From Leptolyngbyaceae cyanobacterium (GTDB lineage: Bacteria > Cyanobacteriota > Cyanobacteriia > Cyanobacteriales > Aerosakkonemataceae), in contig DATNQN010000056.1 in assembly GCA_036703985.1 (NCBI GenBank), positions 1 through 64,000 of the forward strand: DNA of 64,000 nucleotides, in the 5' to 3' direction. The notes below the pieces were generated by a model, which worked only from the letters and a program-made list of their open reading frames with translations, ran no database searches and was not told where the DNA came from. Shown here one piece after another: positions 25,438 through 33,753 of this stretch (within the stretch, counting starts at the first letter, position 1; each line of letters starts with the position of its first letter). The translations under genes were made by a program, and so were the position numbers.

Positions 25438-27921
25438 TTAAGAATTAGGATGATTTCCTCGCACAGGAATTTCAATATAAAATTCAGTACCTTTACCTAA
25501 TTCTGATTCGCAACGCAGGATGCCATCGTGCTTTTCTACTATCACTTGATAGCTAATTGATAAGCCTAGTCCAGTACCTTTTCCGATAGGTTTAGTGGTA
25601 AAAAAGGGGTCGAAAAGCCGCTTTTTTACATCTGGTGTCATTCCTGGGCCATTGTCAGCGATTTTGATTAAAACTCGCTTAGGAGAGCCTGTTTCGACGA
25701 CTGCGGTGCTAATTGCGATCGTACTGGGGTTGTTTTTAATTTCTTCGGTAGAACGTTGTGCATTGTAACTATCTAAAGCATCGATCGCATTAGCAATAAT
25801 GTTCATAAATACTTGATTGAGTTGTCCCGCATAGCATTCCACTAATGGAAGATTACCGTATTCTTTAATCACTTGAATAGGGGGATGTTCTGGTTTGGCT
25901 TTTAAGCGATTTTGTAATATTAATAAAGTGTTATCTATACCTTCGTGAATATCGACTGGCTTCATTTCCGCTTCATCGAAGCGGGAAAAGTTTCGCAAAC
26001 TGAGGACTATTTGACGAATGCGTTCGGCTCCCATTTTCATCGAAGCCAGCATTTTTGGCAAATCTTCGATCAGAAATTCGATATCGCTGTCTTCAGAATA
26101 CTCTTCTATTTCTGGATGAGTATTGGGGTAGTGGCGTTGGTAGAGACGCATCAATCCTAGTAAATCATCAACGTATTCATGGGTATGAGTCAAGTTACCG
26201 TAAATAAAGTTAACTGGGTTATTTATTTCATGGGCTACTCCGGCAACTAACTGCCCTAAACTGGACATTTTCTCGGTTTGAATGAGTTGGACTTGGGCTT
26301 TTTTGAGTTCTTCGATCGCTTGCTCTAATTCTTTGGCTTTTTCCCGTTCTCTAGTTTCTGAGGCGCGTAAGGCTTCGTCGGCTTGTTTGCGATCGGTAAT
26401 ATCGTTGTTAATTTCTAGCATCGCTATTATTTGACCCAATTCATCTCGTTGTAAAGTCCAACGGCTAGCTACAATTATTTGAGTTCCATCGCGTTTGGTG
26501 TGAATTAGTTCTCCTTCCCAATAACCTTTCTCTAAGAATAATTCGATAACTTCTTCTAAAGGTTTGGGAAAAATTGTTTGTAAGAAGGTGTGAATATACC
26601 TACCCAAGCATTCGTCTTTTTTCCAACCATATAGCTTTTCGGCTCCTTGATTCCAATAAATTATTTTGTCATCTAAGTCTCGAATAATAATGCTGTCGTT
26701 AGCCAAGTCTAAAATTTGCATATTTTGCTGCAAAGTTTGCAGCACTTCTTTCAGTTGTTTGGCTTGTGCTGTACGTTCTTGAACGAGATATTCGACTTGC
26801 ATAGTATGACGCAAAGCCATCATAATGTATCCAGTCACTAAAGCAGTTAAGATTAATCCGATGAATAGGGTTAACCAGGCTGTTGAATAAGTAAAAACTC
26901 CCATGTAATCTGCTTCTGGAACCAGCAAGAGCGACCACTGACGATCGGCAACTCGCAACGTGCGAGTACAGAGTTTTTGGTTCTGCCAGCAAAGAGATTT
27001 CTTGTCTATTATTAAGGGGGGTTCGCGACTAATATCGGTAATAAGCTGCCGATTTGCTGATTGATAAAATGATAAAAATTTTTCTTTGGTAACGGATGAC
27101 TCATCTAATAAATAAAAGTTAATTTTATTTAAATCTGACTCCTCTAAAGCGACTTTGATAATATCAGTGATTTGAAAAGCACTGGTAATTACTCCCTGGA
27201 AGTTTTGGCGACGCGATGATAAGCTTTTGAGGGAAGCACCTTTGCGATAAATCGGTTGAAATGTCAAAAAACCTATTTGTTTGGTGCGGATAATCTCGAT
27301 CCGTCCGGTAGTAGCCATCTCCCCTGTATCCCGTGCTTTTTCTAAAGCGGGACGCCGCCGGGAGTCAGAAATCAAATCGAAGCCTAAGGCTGTTTGTGAA
27401 GTATCTGCTGAAATTAAATAGGTAATGGGAAAATATTCCGGGCGCTGTCTGGCTCTCACCATCCGCCCTTGGGTTCCCTCTTCTATAATCTGAAAGGTGG
27501 GATAACGTTCGGCTTTAACTGCTTGCTCGAAAGCGTTGCGCTCTGCTGCTAGTACTCGTGGCGCCCAATTGAATCCCAGGATACTAGGATACCGGGCAAC
27601 AAAGTCTTCGACAAATATTTTAAATTCTTGCCGAGAGACTTTTTCAGATGCTGCATACAACTTGCCTGTTGCGCGTTGCATCCCTAAATTTATATCGATA
27701 TTTCTTTGTAAGGCACTAGCCAATTCATCTGATTGGGTTTTAAATTGAGTTATTTTGTATTGCTTCTCCAAGTTTCCTAAAGTTAAGCTAGCTACGACGG
27801 ATAATAACGTACCCGCGCCCAGCATCAGTAATGCTGGTGTGTAACGGCGCTTTTGAGATAAAGCCATATTAATGAATTTAGGTTTTGCTGATAGTGCTGT
27901 TATATCAAAAGTCGATCGCAT
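25438..27921 (-). CDS. CHASE-PAS sensor histidine kinase
   Basis: 827 residues. A hydrophobic helix (TPALLMLGAGTLLSVVASLT, about 28-47), an extracytoplasmic CHASE domain (FVARYPSILGFNWAPRVLAA, about 107-126), a second helix (AWLTLFIGLILTALVTGYIM), a PAS domain with PAC (IIRDLDDKIIYWNQGAEKLY, about 415-434), a coiled-coil linker, a dimerisation domain with the phospho-accepting His in LGQLVAGVAHEINNPVNFIY, and a HATPase_c domain: N box VFMNIIANAIDAL, G1 IADNGPGM, F box FDPFFTTKPIGKGTGLGL. No response regulator is adjacent, so it is an orphan sensor. CHASE ligands are often small hydrophobic molecules. ATG at 27867 is an alternative start. Confidence 0.9.
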   Translation of the reverse strand: MRSTFDITALSAKPKFINMALSQKRRYTPALLMLGAGTLLSVVASLTLGNLEKQYKITQFKTQSDELASALQRNIDINLGMQRATGKLYAASEKVSRQEFKIFVEDFVARYPSILGFNWAPRVLAAERNAFEQAVKAERYPTFQIIEEGTQGRMVRARQRPEYFPITYLISADTSQTALGFDLISDSRRRPALEKARDTGEMATTGRIEIIRTKQIGFLTFQPIYRKGASLKSLSSRRQNFQGVITSAFQITDIIKVALEESDLNKINFYLLDESSVTKEKFLSFYQSANRQLITDISREPPLIIDKKSLCWQNQKLCTRTLRVADRQWSLLLVPEADYMGVFTYSTAWLTLFIGLILTALVTGYIMMALRHTMQVEYLVQERTAQAKQLKEVLQTLQQNMQILDLANDSIIIRDLDDKIIYWNQGAEKLYGWKKDECLGRYIHTFLQTIFPKPLEEVIELFLEKGYWEGELIHTKRDGTQIIVASRWTLQRDELGQIIAMLEINNDITDRKQADEALRASETREREKAKELEQAIEELKKAQVQLIQTEKMSSLGQLVAGVAHEINNPVNFIYGNLTHTHEYVDDLLGLMRLYQRHYPNTHPEIEEYSEDSDIEFLIEDLPKMLASMKMGAERIRQIVLSLRNFSRFDEAEMKPVDIHEGIDNTLLILQNRLKAKPEHPPIQVIKEYGNLPLVECYAGQLNQVFMNIIANAIDALDSYNAQRSTEEIKNNPSTIAISTAVVETGSPKRVLIKIADNGPGMTPDVKKRLFDPFFTTKPIGKGTGLGLSISYQVIVEKHDGILRCESELGKGTEFYIEIPVRGNHPNS

Positions 27922-28358
27922 TTTAGTAAACGCGATCGCGATCGGGACATGGCCCCTTGGCTAACGTTTGCGATCGTTGTAGACACTTCCTGATGATAAT
28001 GGCGCAACGCACAAAGGGGGATAAGCTTAAGTCGCCGATATTCTATTGTTTGCTAATATTTTAATCGGATTTGGCAGGGATTTGGCTATAAATATTTAAT
28101 GTGCGATCGTTTTATCCAGTAATATATTGAGAACCTCATATTGACGGACAACTTATCACTATTGCTAGATTTCAAATAAATAAAAGTTATTTATTGCAAG
28201 AAAAACCGACAACGCCCTCATAAAACCTTTTAATACTTTGCTGGCTTTCTAGTTGGATTTCCGGCAATATAAAATAAATTTATTAATATAGTCTGCTTCC
28301 GTCACGCATCAACTCCTTCTTGTTACGAGATAATGGCTATTAATATAAGAATTCACGC
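27922..28358. other. Non-coding spacer, nothing recognised
   Basis: About 440 bases between the histidine kinase start and the end of the broken Uma2 gene. It contains several HIP1-like GCGATCG sites near its left end and is AT-rich to the right. I see no gene, repeat family or clear promoter. Confidence 0.45.
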
Positions 28359-28923
28359 TCAAAATAATCGAGAGCCAGAGCAACTAAAACCGGGCAATAA
28401 TGGCGAAGTTAATTCATTATTACTAAATAATGTTGCCACTAATTGCAATTTAGCATTTTCCCGTTTGTAGACCTCAATTTTTTGCGATCGCCAATCTGCA
28501 ATCCAATACTCTTGCACTCCTCTAATTGAGTACAATTTTAATTTTGCTTCTCTATCTCGGCGTTCGTTTTCTTTACCCGCCGATAATACTTCTACTATTA
28601 ATTCTGGTGCGCCTGTCAAATGTCCAGATTCATCTACCAAAGTAGCTAACTTTTCATTGCTAATCCAAATTACATCTGGCTCGACATTATCAGCATCCGA
28701 AAAGATAATACCTGGATTGATGAATGCCTCATCCTAGTCCAGTCGATCGCGACCAAGCTTGTAACTCAAAATGAAAGTTGCCACAAGTGCGTTGATGACT
28801 GAGGTGAGGAGATCTGGACATAAACAATTCTCCATCAATAATTTCATAGCGCGTGCCATTATCCGGCAAAACTTCTAAGTCTGCCGTTGTCCAGCGCACA
28901 GCTTCATTGATTGTTTGGCTCAT
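28359..28923 (-). pseudogene. Frameshifted Uma2 family gene
   Basis: The 5' half (28923 to 28731) encodes EAVRWTTADLEVLPDNGTRY and YEIIDGELFMSRSPHLSHQR, typical Uma2, and then stops at a TGA right after STGLG. Skipping one base near 28731 restores the next family block in the adjacent frame: EAFINPGIIFSDADNVEPDV then WISNEKLATLVDESGHLTGA, PELIVEVLSAGKENERRDRE, KLKLYSIRGVQEYWIADW. So one inserted base (an A on the plus strand in ATCCTAG) explains the break. The D, E and K of the nuclease core are all preserved, so the lesion is recent or a sequencing error. Confidence 0.85.
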
Positions 28924-28972
28924 AGAATAGCTCCGATCGCATAGCTTTATGTTAACTCACCTTTACCAACTA

Positions 28973-29001
28973 TTGACATTTTTGTAGTATTCAAGTAGTA
29001 T
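28973..29001 (+). promoter_or_regulatory. Putative sigma-70 promoter of the EF-G paralogue
   Basis: TTGACA at 28973-28978 and TAGTAT at 28996-29001 are 17 bases apart, 60 bases before the EF-G start codon. AAGGAG follows at 29047-29052. Prediction from consensus only. Confidence 0.5.
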
Positions 29002-29060
29002 GCTAAAGTTACCACTCAAGCAGTAAGATATTTTCATGGCTCTAAAAAGGAGCAAGTCCT

Positions 29061-31124
29061 ATGATTCCCCTCGAAAGAATTCGTAACATTGGTATTTCTG
29101 CCCATATCGATTCTGGTAAAACAACTTTATCGGAGCGGATACTTTTTTACACTGGCAGAATTCACAAAATTGAGGAGGTGCGTGGCAACGGAGATGGTGC
29201 CACGATGGACTTCATGCAGCTAGAGCGGGAAAAAGGAATTACCATTACTTCTGCCGCTACAACCTGTCTTTGGAACGACACCCAAATTAACTTAATCGAT
29301 ACTCCCGGTCACGTTGATTTTACCATTGAAGTTGAGCGTTCTTTGCGGGTAATTGATGGTGCAATTATGGTGCTGTGCGCTGTAGCTGGCGTGCAGTCTC
29401 AGTCGATTACAGTTGACCGACAAATGAAGCGCTATCGCGTTCCGCGCATTGCATTTATTAACAAAATGGATCGCTTGGGTGCAGATCCGTTTCGAGTCGT
29501 GCAAGCGCTGAAAGATAAGCTGAATTTGAATGCTTTGTTGCTCCAGTATCCGATTGGTAGCGAAGATAAATTTGCTGGCGTCATCGATTTAATTGAGATG
29601 ACAGCTAACTACTTTGCAGGAGAGAAAGGCGAAGAAAGAGTTGTGCGATCGATTCCGGAAGAGTTGCAACCAGCAGCTGCACAAGCTAGGGAAAAAATGT
29701 TAGACAGACTATCCATGTTTTCCGAGCAAATGATGGCTAAGCTGCTGATGGATGAAGAAGTTCCGAACGAAATGATTTGGGAAACTATTCGACAGGCAAC
29801 TTTGAGTCTCGAACTAACTCCCGTGCTGATCGGTTCTGCCTTTAAAAATAAAGGAGTGCAGAACTTATTAGATGCGGTTGCGCTTTATCTGCCATCACCA
29901 ATCGATCGAGAAGTGGTCAAAGCAATTGATGTCAAAACCAATGACAAAGTTAATATTTATCCAGATCGAGACGCGCCATTAGTTGCCCTCGCTTTCAAAA
30001 TCACCGATGATGAACAGTCGGGACAATTAACCTATACTCGCATCTATTCTGGCACTCTGCGAAAGGGAGAACGCATCCGCAATAGTCGCACGAATAAAAC
30101 TGTTTCGGTAGGAAGATTTGTGCGAATGCACGCCGACAAACGAGAACAAATCGAGCTTGCACAAGCAGGTGATATTGTTGCTTTAATTGGCGTTGATTGC
30201 GCTTCTGGAGATACTTTCTGTGGAGAAGTAATCAGCGTTTCTTTGGAAGGAATGTTCGTTCCCGATCCGGTGATTACTTTGGCAATTACGCCAAAACATC
30301 AGGAAGATTTGGATCGCATGACGAAGGCGTTGAACCGCTTTAAACATGAAGATCCGACTTTCCATGTCACGACAGATCCTGAATCTAAGGAAACTTGGAT
30401 TTCGGGAATGGGTGAGTTGCATTTGGAAATTTACATCGAACGGATGAAGCGGGAATATAAAGCGGAAGTTTTTGTTGGTAATCCAGCAGTTGCTTACCGC
30501 GAAACTATTTCTAAATCTGCTAGTTTCGATTATTTGTTAAGGAAACAAACTGGTGGTTCTGGTCAATTTGCTCATGTTGTGGGTAGAATTGAACCTTGCC
30601 AAGAAGGGTTTGTTTTTGAAAGCAAAATTATCGGCGGTGCAATTCCCAAAGAGTATATCCCCGCTTGCGAAAAAGGCTTCCTTGATGCAGTTAACAGCGG
30701 ACTTTTAATCGGTTATCCGGTAACTGGTGTAAGAGTAATTCTCGAAAATGGAAGTTATCACCGAGAAGATTCTTCGGAATTAGCATTCCGAACTGCTGCG
30801 CGTTTTGCTTTCGAGCAAGCATTCCAAAAAGCTAATCCTGCGATCTTAGAACCGATTATGCTGGTGGAAGTGGAAACACCAAACGAGTATTTCGGAAGAG
30901 TGCAGGGAGATCTTTCTTCTCGACGCGGTTTGTTGTTGGGATCGGAAACTATGGAAGGATACTCGGTAATTCGTGCAGAAGTTCCGTTGAAGGAGATGTT
31001 TGGTTATTCGACAGATTTGCGATCGCTAACTGCCGGACAAGCTAGCTTCACAATGGAGTTTGCCGAATATCGACAAGTTCCACCAACGATTCAGCAGCAA
31101 TTGATTGCACATGGAGGAAGATGA
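29061..31124 (+). CDS. Elongation factor G paralogue (EF-G1/mtEFG1-like)
   Basis: A 687-residue translational GTPase with all five EF-G domains. G motifs: P-loop AHIDSGKT (residues 14-21), G2 in [13 protein letters not shown]3 DTPGH, G4 NKMDR and G5 GSAFKNKG. Domain IV carries [14 protein letters not shown] and domain V ends [20 protein letters not shown]. The P-loop has Ser where canonical bacterial EF-G has Ala (HIDAGKT), and the [20 protein letters not shown] block resembles mitochondrial EFG1/spd-type proteins. No rpsL, rpsG or tuf is adjacent, so it is not the str-operon fusA. AAGGAG precedes ATG 29061. Likely translocation under particular conditions; exact role unknown. Confidence 0.88.
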   Translation: MIPLERIRNIGISAHIDSGKTTLSERILFYTGRIHKIEEVRGNGDGATMDFMQLEREKGITITSAATTCLWNDTQINLIDTPGHVDFTIEVERSLRVIDGAIMVLCAVAGVQSQSITVDRQMKRYRVPRIAFINKMDRLGADPFRVVQALKDKLNLNALLLQYPIGSEDKFAGVIDLIEMTANYFAGEKGEERVVRSIPEELQPAAAQAREKMLDRLSMFSEQMMAKLLMDEEVPNEMIWETIRQATLSLELTPVLIGSAFKNKGVQNLLDAVALYLPSPIDREVVKAIDVKTNDKVNIYPDRDAPLVALAFKITDDEQSGQLTYTRIYSGTLRKGERIRNSRTNKTVSVGRFVRMHADKREQIELAQAGDIVALIGVDCASGDTFCGEVISVSLEGMFVPDPVITLAITPKHQEDLDRMTKALNRFKHEDPTFHVTTDPESKETWISGMGELHLEIYIERMKREYKAEVFVGNPAVAYRETISKSASFDYLLRKQTGGSGQFAHVVGRIEPCQEGFVFESKIIGGAIPKEYIPACEKGFLDAVNSGLLIGYPVTGVRVILENGSYHREDSSELAFRTAARFAFEQAFQKANPAILEPIMLVEVETPNEYFGRVQGDLSSRRGLLLGSETMEGYSVIRAEVPLKEMFGYSTDLRSLTAGQASFTMEFAEYRQVPPTIQQQLIAHGGR

Positions 31125-31135
31125 CCTCTCCCCCA

Positions 31136-31160
31136 TCCCCTCTCCTACGAGGAGAGGGGA
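31136..31160 (+). terminator. Stem-loop after the EF-G paralogue
   Basis: TCCCCTCTCCT (31136-31146) and AGGAGAGGGGA (31150-31160) form a perfect 11-bp GC-rich stem with an ACG loop, 11 bases after the stop codon. No U-tract follows. Confidence 0.6.
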
Positions 31161-31165
31161 GATAA

Positions 31166-31198
31166 AGAAACCGGGTTTCTTCAAGAAACCCGGTTTCT
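31166..31198. repeat. 33-bp perfect stem-loop repeat, second copy
   Basis: AGAAACCGGGTTTCT, TCA, AGAAACCCGGTTTCT: arms are exact reverse complements. Same element as 6884-6916 with the arms exchanged. It directly follows the terminator-like hairpin. Confidence 0.8.
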
Positions 31199-31307
31199 TA
31201 ATGCGTAACTAGCAAATATTTTGTCATTCTTAAGTAAATGAGATCGCTTTGCGTTTAATCATCGCATTATCATAATAGAAATAGATAAGATTGTAAACGA
31301 TCAAAAA

Positions 31308-31523
31308 ATGGCACAAATTACCACGACTGAATTACCCCAAAACCTTCAAACTCTATTTATAGAGGTCGAACGTACCAAAACTCCCCTAACAGTAATCCAT
31401 GAAGGAAAACCATTAGTAATTATCTATCCTGCCACCACTCAAGCTTCACGACCCGCTTTTGGAGTGATGAAAGGAAGCGGTGAAATATTAGGAGATTTAA
31501 TTGCTCCTGTAGCCGAACTTTAA
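31308..31523 (+). CDS. Orphan Phd/YefM-like antitoxin
   Basis: A 71-residue protein: TTTELPQNLQTLFIEVERTK, TPLTVIHEGKPLVIIYPATT and the C-terminal GVMKGSGEILGDLIAP. The N-terminal part is the DNA-binding Phd/AbrB-like fold of type II antitoxins, and the MKGSGxILGD tail is the toxin-binding peptide usually seen in antitoxins paired with PIN-domain (VapC) toxins. No toxin gene follows: the next gene is on the opposite strand. It ends shortly after IAPVAEL, so the tail may be slightly shortened. It is the first gene of the accessory island. ATG at 31308. Confidence 0.75.
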   Translation: MAQITTTELPQNLQTLFIEVERTKTPLTVIHEGKPLVIIYPATTQASRPAFGVMKGSGEILGDLIAPVAEL

Positions 31524-31543
31524 AATCCCGTCAATATTTAACC

Positions 31544-31756
31544 TTATTTTGTCTTTAGTTGTTCTAATTTTTGTCTAATCAATATCTCAACTTCCTCAAC
31601 CTCAGAATTTGATTTCGGGATGTCAAAAATCTCGGTCGCAGCTTCAGAGGTAAATCTGTCAACAAAGGTATGAAACGCTGCCTTATCGTTGGGGTGAGCA
31701 ATGACGTAAGCTCTCAGATCGATTTTAGTCATGCTATTAAAGTCAGGCTTTATCAC
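31544..31756 (-). CDS. Small conserved protein, DUF6887-like
   Basis: About 70 residues: VIKPDFNSMTKIDLRAYVIA, HPNDKAAFHTFVDRF, then an acidic C-terminus with VEEVEILIRQKLEQL. It matches my memory of the cyanobacterial DUF6887 family, which follows DUF6888 genes. I place the start at GTG 31756, because the bases TTGTGATAA there make a GTGA overlap with the reconstructed stop of the DUF6888-like gene. TTG 31768 and ATG 31720 are other options. Function unknown; a toxin-antitoxin-like pair is possible. Confidence 0.6.
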   Translation of the reverse strand: MIKPDFNSMTKIDLRAYVIAHPNDKAAFHTFVDRFTSEAATEIFDIPKSNSEVEEVEILIRQKLEQLKTK

Positions 31757-31982
31757 AAAAACTTCCAAAGACCGTTGGGATAAACTTCTATCTCTACTCT
31801 ATGTTATCTCCTGCCAAGATAAACAGATTACCTGTTCGCTCGTCTAGGCGGACAACGAAAATAGGAGTGAATGTATTGGTTAAGGATTGACATAGTACGA
31901 CACATCTAATGGCTTGTTCTTTTTGCCCAATCGAGCCGATTGCGATCGCTCTTTGTCCAATTATCACATTGTTATAGAGCAA
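31753..31982 (-). pseudogene. DUF6888-like gene broken by a 5-bp tandem duplication
   Basis: The open part encodes CVVLCQSLTNTFTPIFVVRL, DERTGNLFILAGDNIE and then TAG. On the plus strand CTCTACTCTA (31792-31801) is a tandem copy of CTCTA. Removing one copy joins the frame to EVYPNGLWKFL and a TGA that overlaps the next gene's GTG start. The restored C-terminus LAGDNIEIEVYPNGLWKFL fits the pattern I recall for DUF6888 proteins (LAGxxIxxxIYPxGxW). The duplication cuts off about 13 residues. The N-terminal start is uncertain; the part from QAIRCVVLC on is what looks conserved. Confidence 0.65.
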
Positions 31983-32026
31983 ATAGCCTTATAATAAAAC
32001 ATAGCCTAATTTCGGAGGCTACAAAT

Positions 32027-32323
32027 TTGTCTTACCGAATTGCTTTTTCCAGAATCAGTCTGTCTCATTTGCAAGCCTTCACAGCAAGGGAGCAAAAAAT
32101 TATTAGGGATGCTCTGACTGAACAGTTGAGCTACGAACCAACTGTACCAACTAGAAACCGTAAAGAAATGCGTCCGAACTTGCTGGCGGTGTGGGAATTG
32201 CGGATAGGAGAATTTCGAGTATATTATGATGTAGATGAGGAAGAAAGCATCGTGGATATCCGTGCTATTGGTACTAAGGAAGGAAATCAAGTTCGCATTG
32301 GCGGGGAGATAGTTGAATTATGA
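32027..32323 (+). CDS. RelE/ParE-family toxin
   Basis: About 98 residues from TTG 32027: LSYRIAFSRISLSHLQAFTA, REQKIIRDALTEQLSYEPTV, NRKEMRPNLLAVWELRIGEF, RVYYDVDEEESIVDIRAIGT. This is the RelE/ParE fold of type II toxins, which cleave ribosome-bound mRNA or inhibit gyrase. The RPN..AVWELRIGEFRVYYDV core is typical of the RelE branch. CGGAGG at 32013-32018 supports the TTG start; the upstream extension to 31940 overlaps the divergent gene and is unlikely. It overlaps the antitoxin by four bases, toxin first. Confidence 0.82.
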   Translation: MSYRIAFSRISLSHLQAFTAREQKIIRDALTEQLSYEPTVPTRNRKEMRPNLLAVWELRIGEFRVYYDVDEEESIVDIRAIGTKEGNQVRIGGEIVEL

Positions 32324-32559
32324 AAAAAGTTGAAATTAGCGAGATTTATTCAGTGCTTGAGAAAGACGAGAAAACTGAACTACCACTCATTTTAACTCGT
32401 AACGGTCAGCCTGTTGCCGCATTGGTTCCAGTTGAAGATGTTGACATGGAAACCATGAGCATCAGCATGAATCCAAAATTCATTAATATCATTGAACAAT
32501 CCAGGAAAAGTCAAAAAGAAGAAGGCAGAATTTTTTTAGAAGATATCGATCAACATTAG
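32320..32559 (+). CDS. Antitoxin of the RelE-type pair (Phd/RelB-like)
   Basis: A 79-residue protein: KKVEISEIYSVLEKDEKTEL, PLILTRNGQPVAALVPVEDV, then MNPKFINIIEQSRKSQKEEG. The first 50 residues match the Phd/YefM-type DNA-binding fold, and the helical C-terminus would wrap the toxin. ATG overlaps the toxin stop (ATGA at 32320-32323), so the pair is translationally coupled. Toxin-before-antitoxin order is the reverse of most type II systems but is common for RelE-like pairs in cyanobacteria. Confidence 0.78.
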   Translation: MKKVEISEIYSVLEKDEKTELPLILTRNGQPVAALVPVEDVDMETMSISMNPKFINIIEQSRKSQKEEGRIFLEDIDQH

Positions 32560-32577
32560 AAAGATAAGTTCAAAGCC

Positions 32578-32946
32578 ATGACGCTGAAAGAATTAGAGCC
32601 TCAACTGCTGGCACTATCGGATGTTTCTGCGGGCTTTGGGACACGATGTTTTAACGGTTCAAGAAGCGGGCAACGCAAATCAGGGAATGCCTGATTCAGA
32701 TGTGTTAGCTTTTGCTACTAGCGAGAAAAGAGCGGTTCTTACTCAAAACCGTAAAGATTTCTTTCGACTCCATCGCATCGCATACAGCCAGATCATGGGG
32801 GTATTATCGCTTGTACAAACGATAATGCTACGCATCGCTAGCGCGAACGCAATTGGGATGTATTGGCGAACCGAATCCATGCTGTAATTACAGCCGAAGA
32901 TCGTTTACAAGGCAAACTAATTCGTATTGTGCGTCCTGCGATGTAA
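32578..32946 (+). pseudogene. Hybrid decayed antitoxin/DUF5615 PIN-like toxin gene
   Basis: ATG 32578 starts an antitoxin-like MTLKELEPQLLALS, then at about 32622 the sequence jumps, in another frame, to a DUF5615-type protein: LRALGHDVLTVQEAGNANQG, DSDVLAFATSEKRAVLTQNR, KDFFRLHR. At 32771-32780 CATCG is duplicated; deleting one copy continues the frame as RIQPDHGGIIACTNDNATHR. A TAG inside an extra TAGCGC (32839-32844) follows, then RERNWDVLANRIHAVITAED and RLQGKLIRIVRPAM to the stop at 32946. So there is an internal deletion fusing two genes, one 5-bp duplication and one 6-bp insertion. Confidence 0.75.
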
Positions 32947-33096
32947 TCGTAGAGTTAGTTAATTTAAAAATAGGCGATCGCAATCCGTTCAATCATCACA
33001 TTGTTATGATAAAAATGGATAAGATTGCGAGTGAAAAAAATTGTTGGGTTTACTTGCCTTAACCCGAAGTAAAAGGAAGGACGAGGGCTGCTTAAC

Positions 33097-33753
33097 TCAT
33101 GCAAAACCACCGTCAAGTCTGGCTCGAAGCGCACACACATACAAAATTGCAGGGATAAGCTTTTTGTAATTGGGTCCTGTTAGTTTCCAAACTGCAAATA
33201 AACCTGCACCTATCCACCCAACGGGTCCAATCACTACTGCAATTGCACTCGACATCGTGGTGTAGACAACAAAAGGTAAAGTAATTCCTATTGCACCAGT
33301 AATTGCTCCAAGAGTTGTTGAAGCCAGCAAATAGATACCGAAACCTGACAACTGGGCAGCTGTCAAAGCACCAAAAATACTGGCACTCTCTAACAACGCT
33401 CCTGTTTTATCAAACTCCGCTGCTGTTGATCTCAGTTGTACTTCCATCTCTTTTCTTTGCTCTGGCGTCATTTTTTCCCAAAGCGTTTCCATTACCTTCT
33501 GAGCAATTCGGATCTCGATCTCACGGACAGATTCATATTCTTGATACCTAACTTTCAGTTCTTTGGCTACCTGCTGAACAATCTTCTTGTAGCTTGGTTC
33601 ATTACCAAAGATATAGGTTAACTTAGATTGACAGTTCCACAAAAAAGCATCTACGATACCACTAACAGTTGCTGGAGAAGCATCAAGAATTTTTGCCAAT
33701 GCTGCTATCTCCTCAGATGAGGAGCGATTTAGTAAATTTTTAAGTTGATCCAT
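33097..33753 (-). CDS. YaaW-like (DUF3944-type) protein with hydrophobic segments
   Basis: 218 residues. N-terminal helical region: LLNRSSSEEIAALAKILDAS, KIVQQVAKELKVRYQEYESV, KVMETLWEKMTPEQRKEMEV. Three hydrophobic Gly/Ala-rich segments follow (SGFGIYLLASTTLGAITGAI, TLPFVVYTTMSSAIAVVIGP, VGWIGAGLFAVWKLTG), ending NYKKLIPAILYVCALRARL. The layout recalls E. coli YaaW and related DUF3944 proteins; similarity judged by eye only, function unknown. Third gene of a minus-strand trio with the zinc-finger and Gly/Ala-rich proteins. ATG at 33753. Confidence 0.65.
   Translation of the reverse strand: MDQLKNLLNRSSSEEIAALAKILDASPATVSGIVDAFLWNCQSKLTYIFGNEPSYKKIVQQVAKELKVRYQEYESVREIEIRIAQKVMETLWEKMTPEQRKEMEVQLRSTAAEFDKTGALLESASIFGALTAAQLSGFGIYLLASTTLGAITGAIGITLPFVVYTTMSSAIAVVIGPVGWIGAGLFAVWKLTGPNYKKLIPAILYVCALRARLDGGFA

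Noticed and set aside
29061-31124. Canonical fusA of the str operon
   Set aside because: No rpsL, rpsG or tuf next to it, and the P-loop is AHIDSGKT instead of AHIDAGKT; annotated as a paralogue.
32621-32887. Intact 88-residue protein from ATG 32621
   Set aside because: Its C-terminal 35 residues are out of frame; the correct DUF5615 end lies in another frame after a CATCG duplication.
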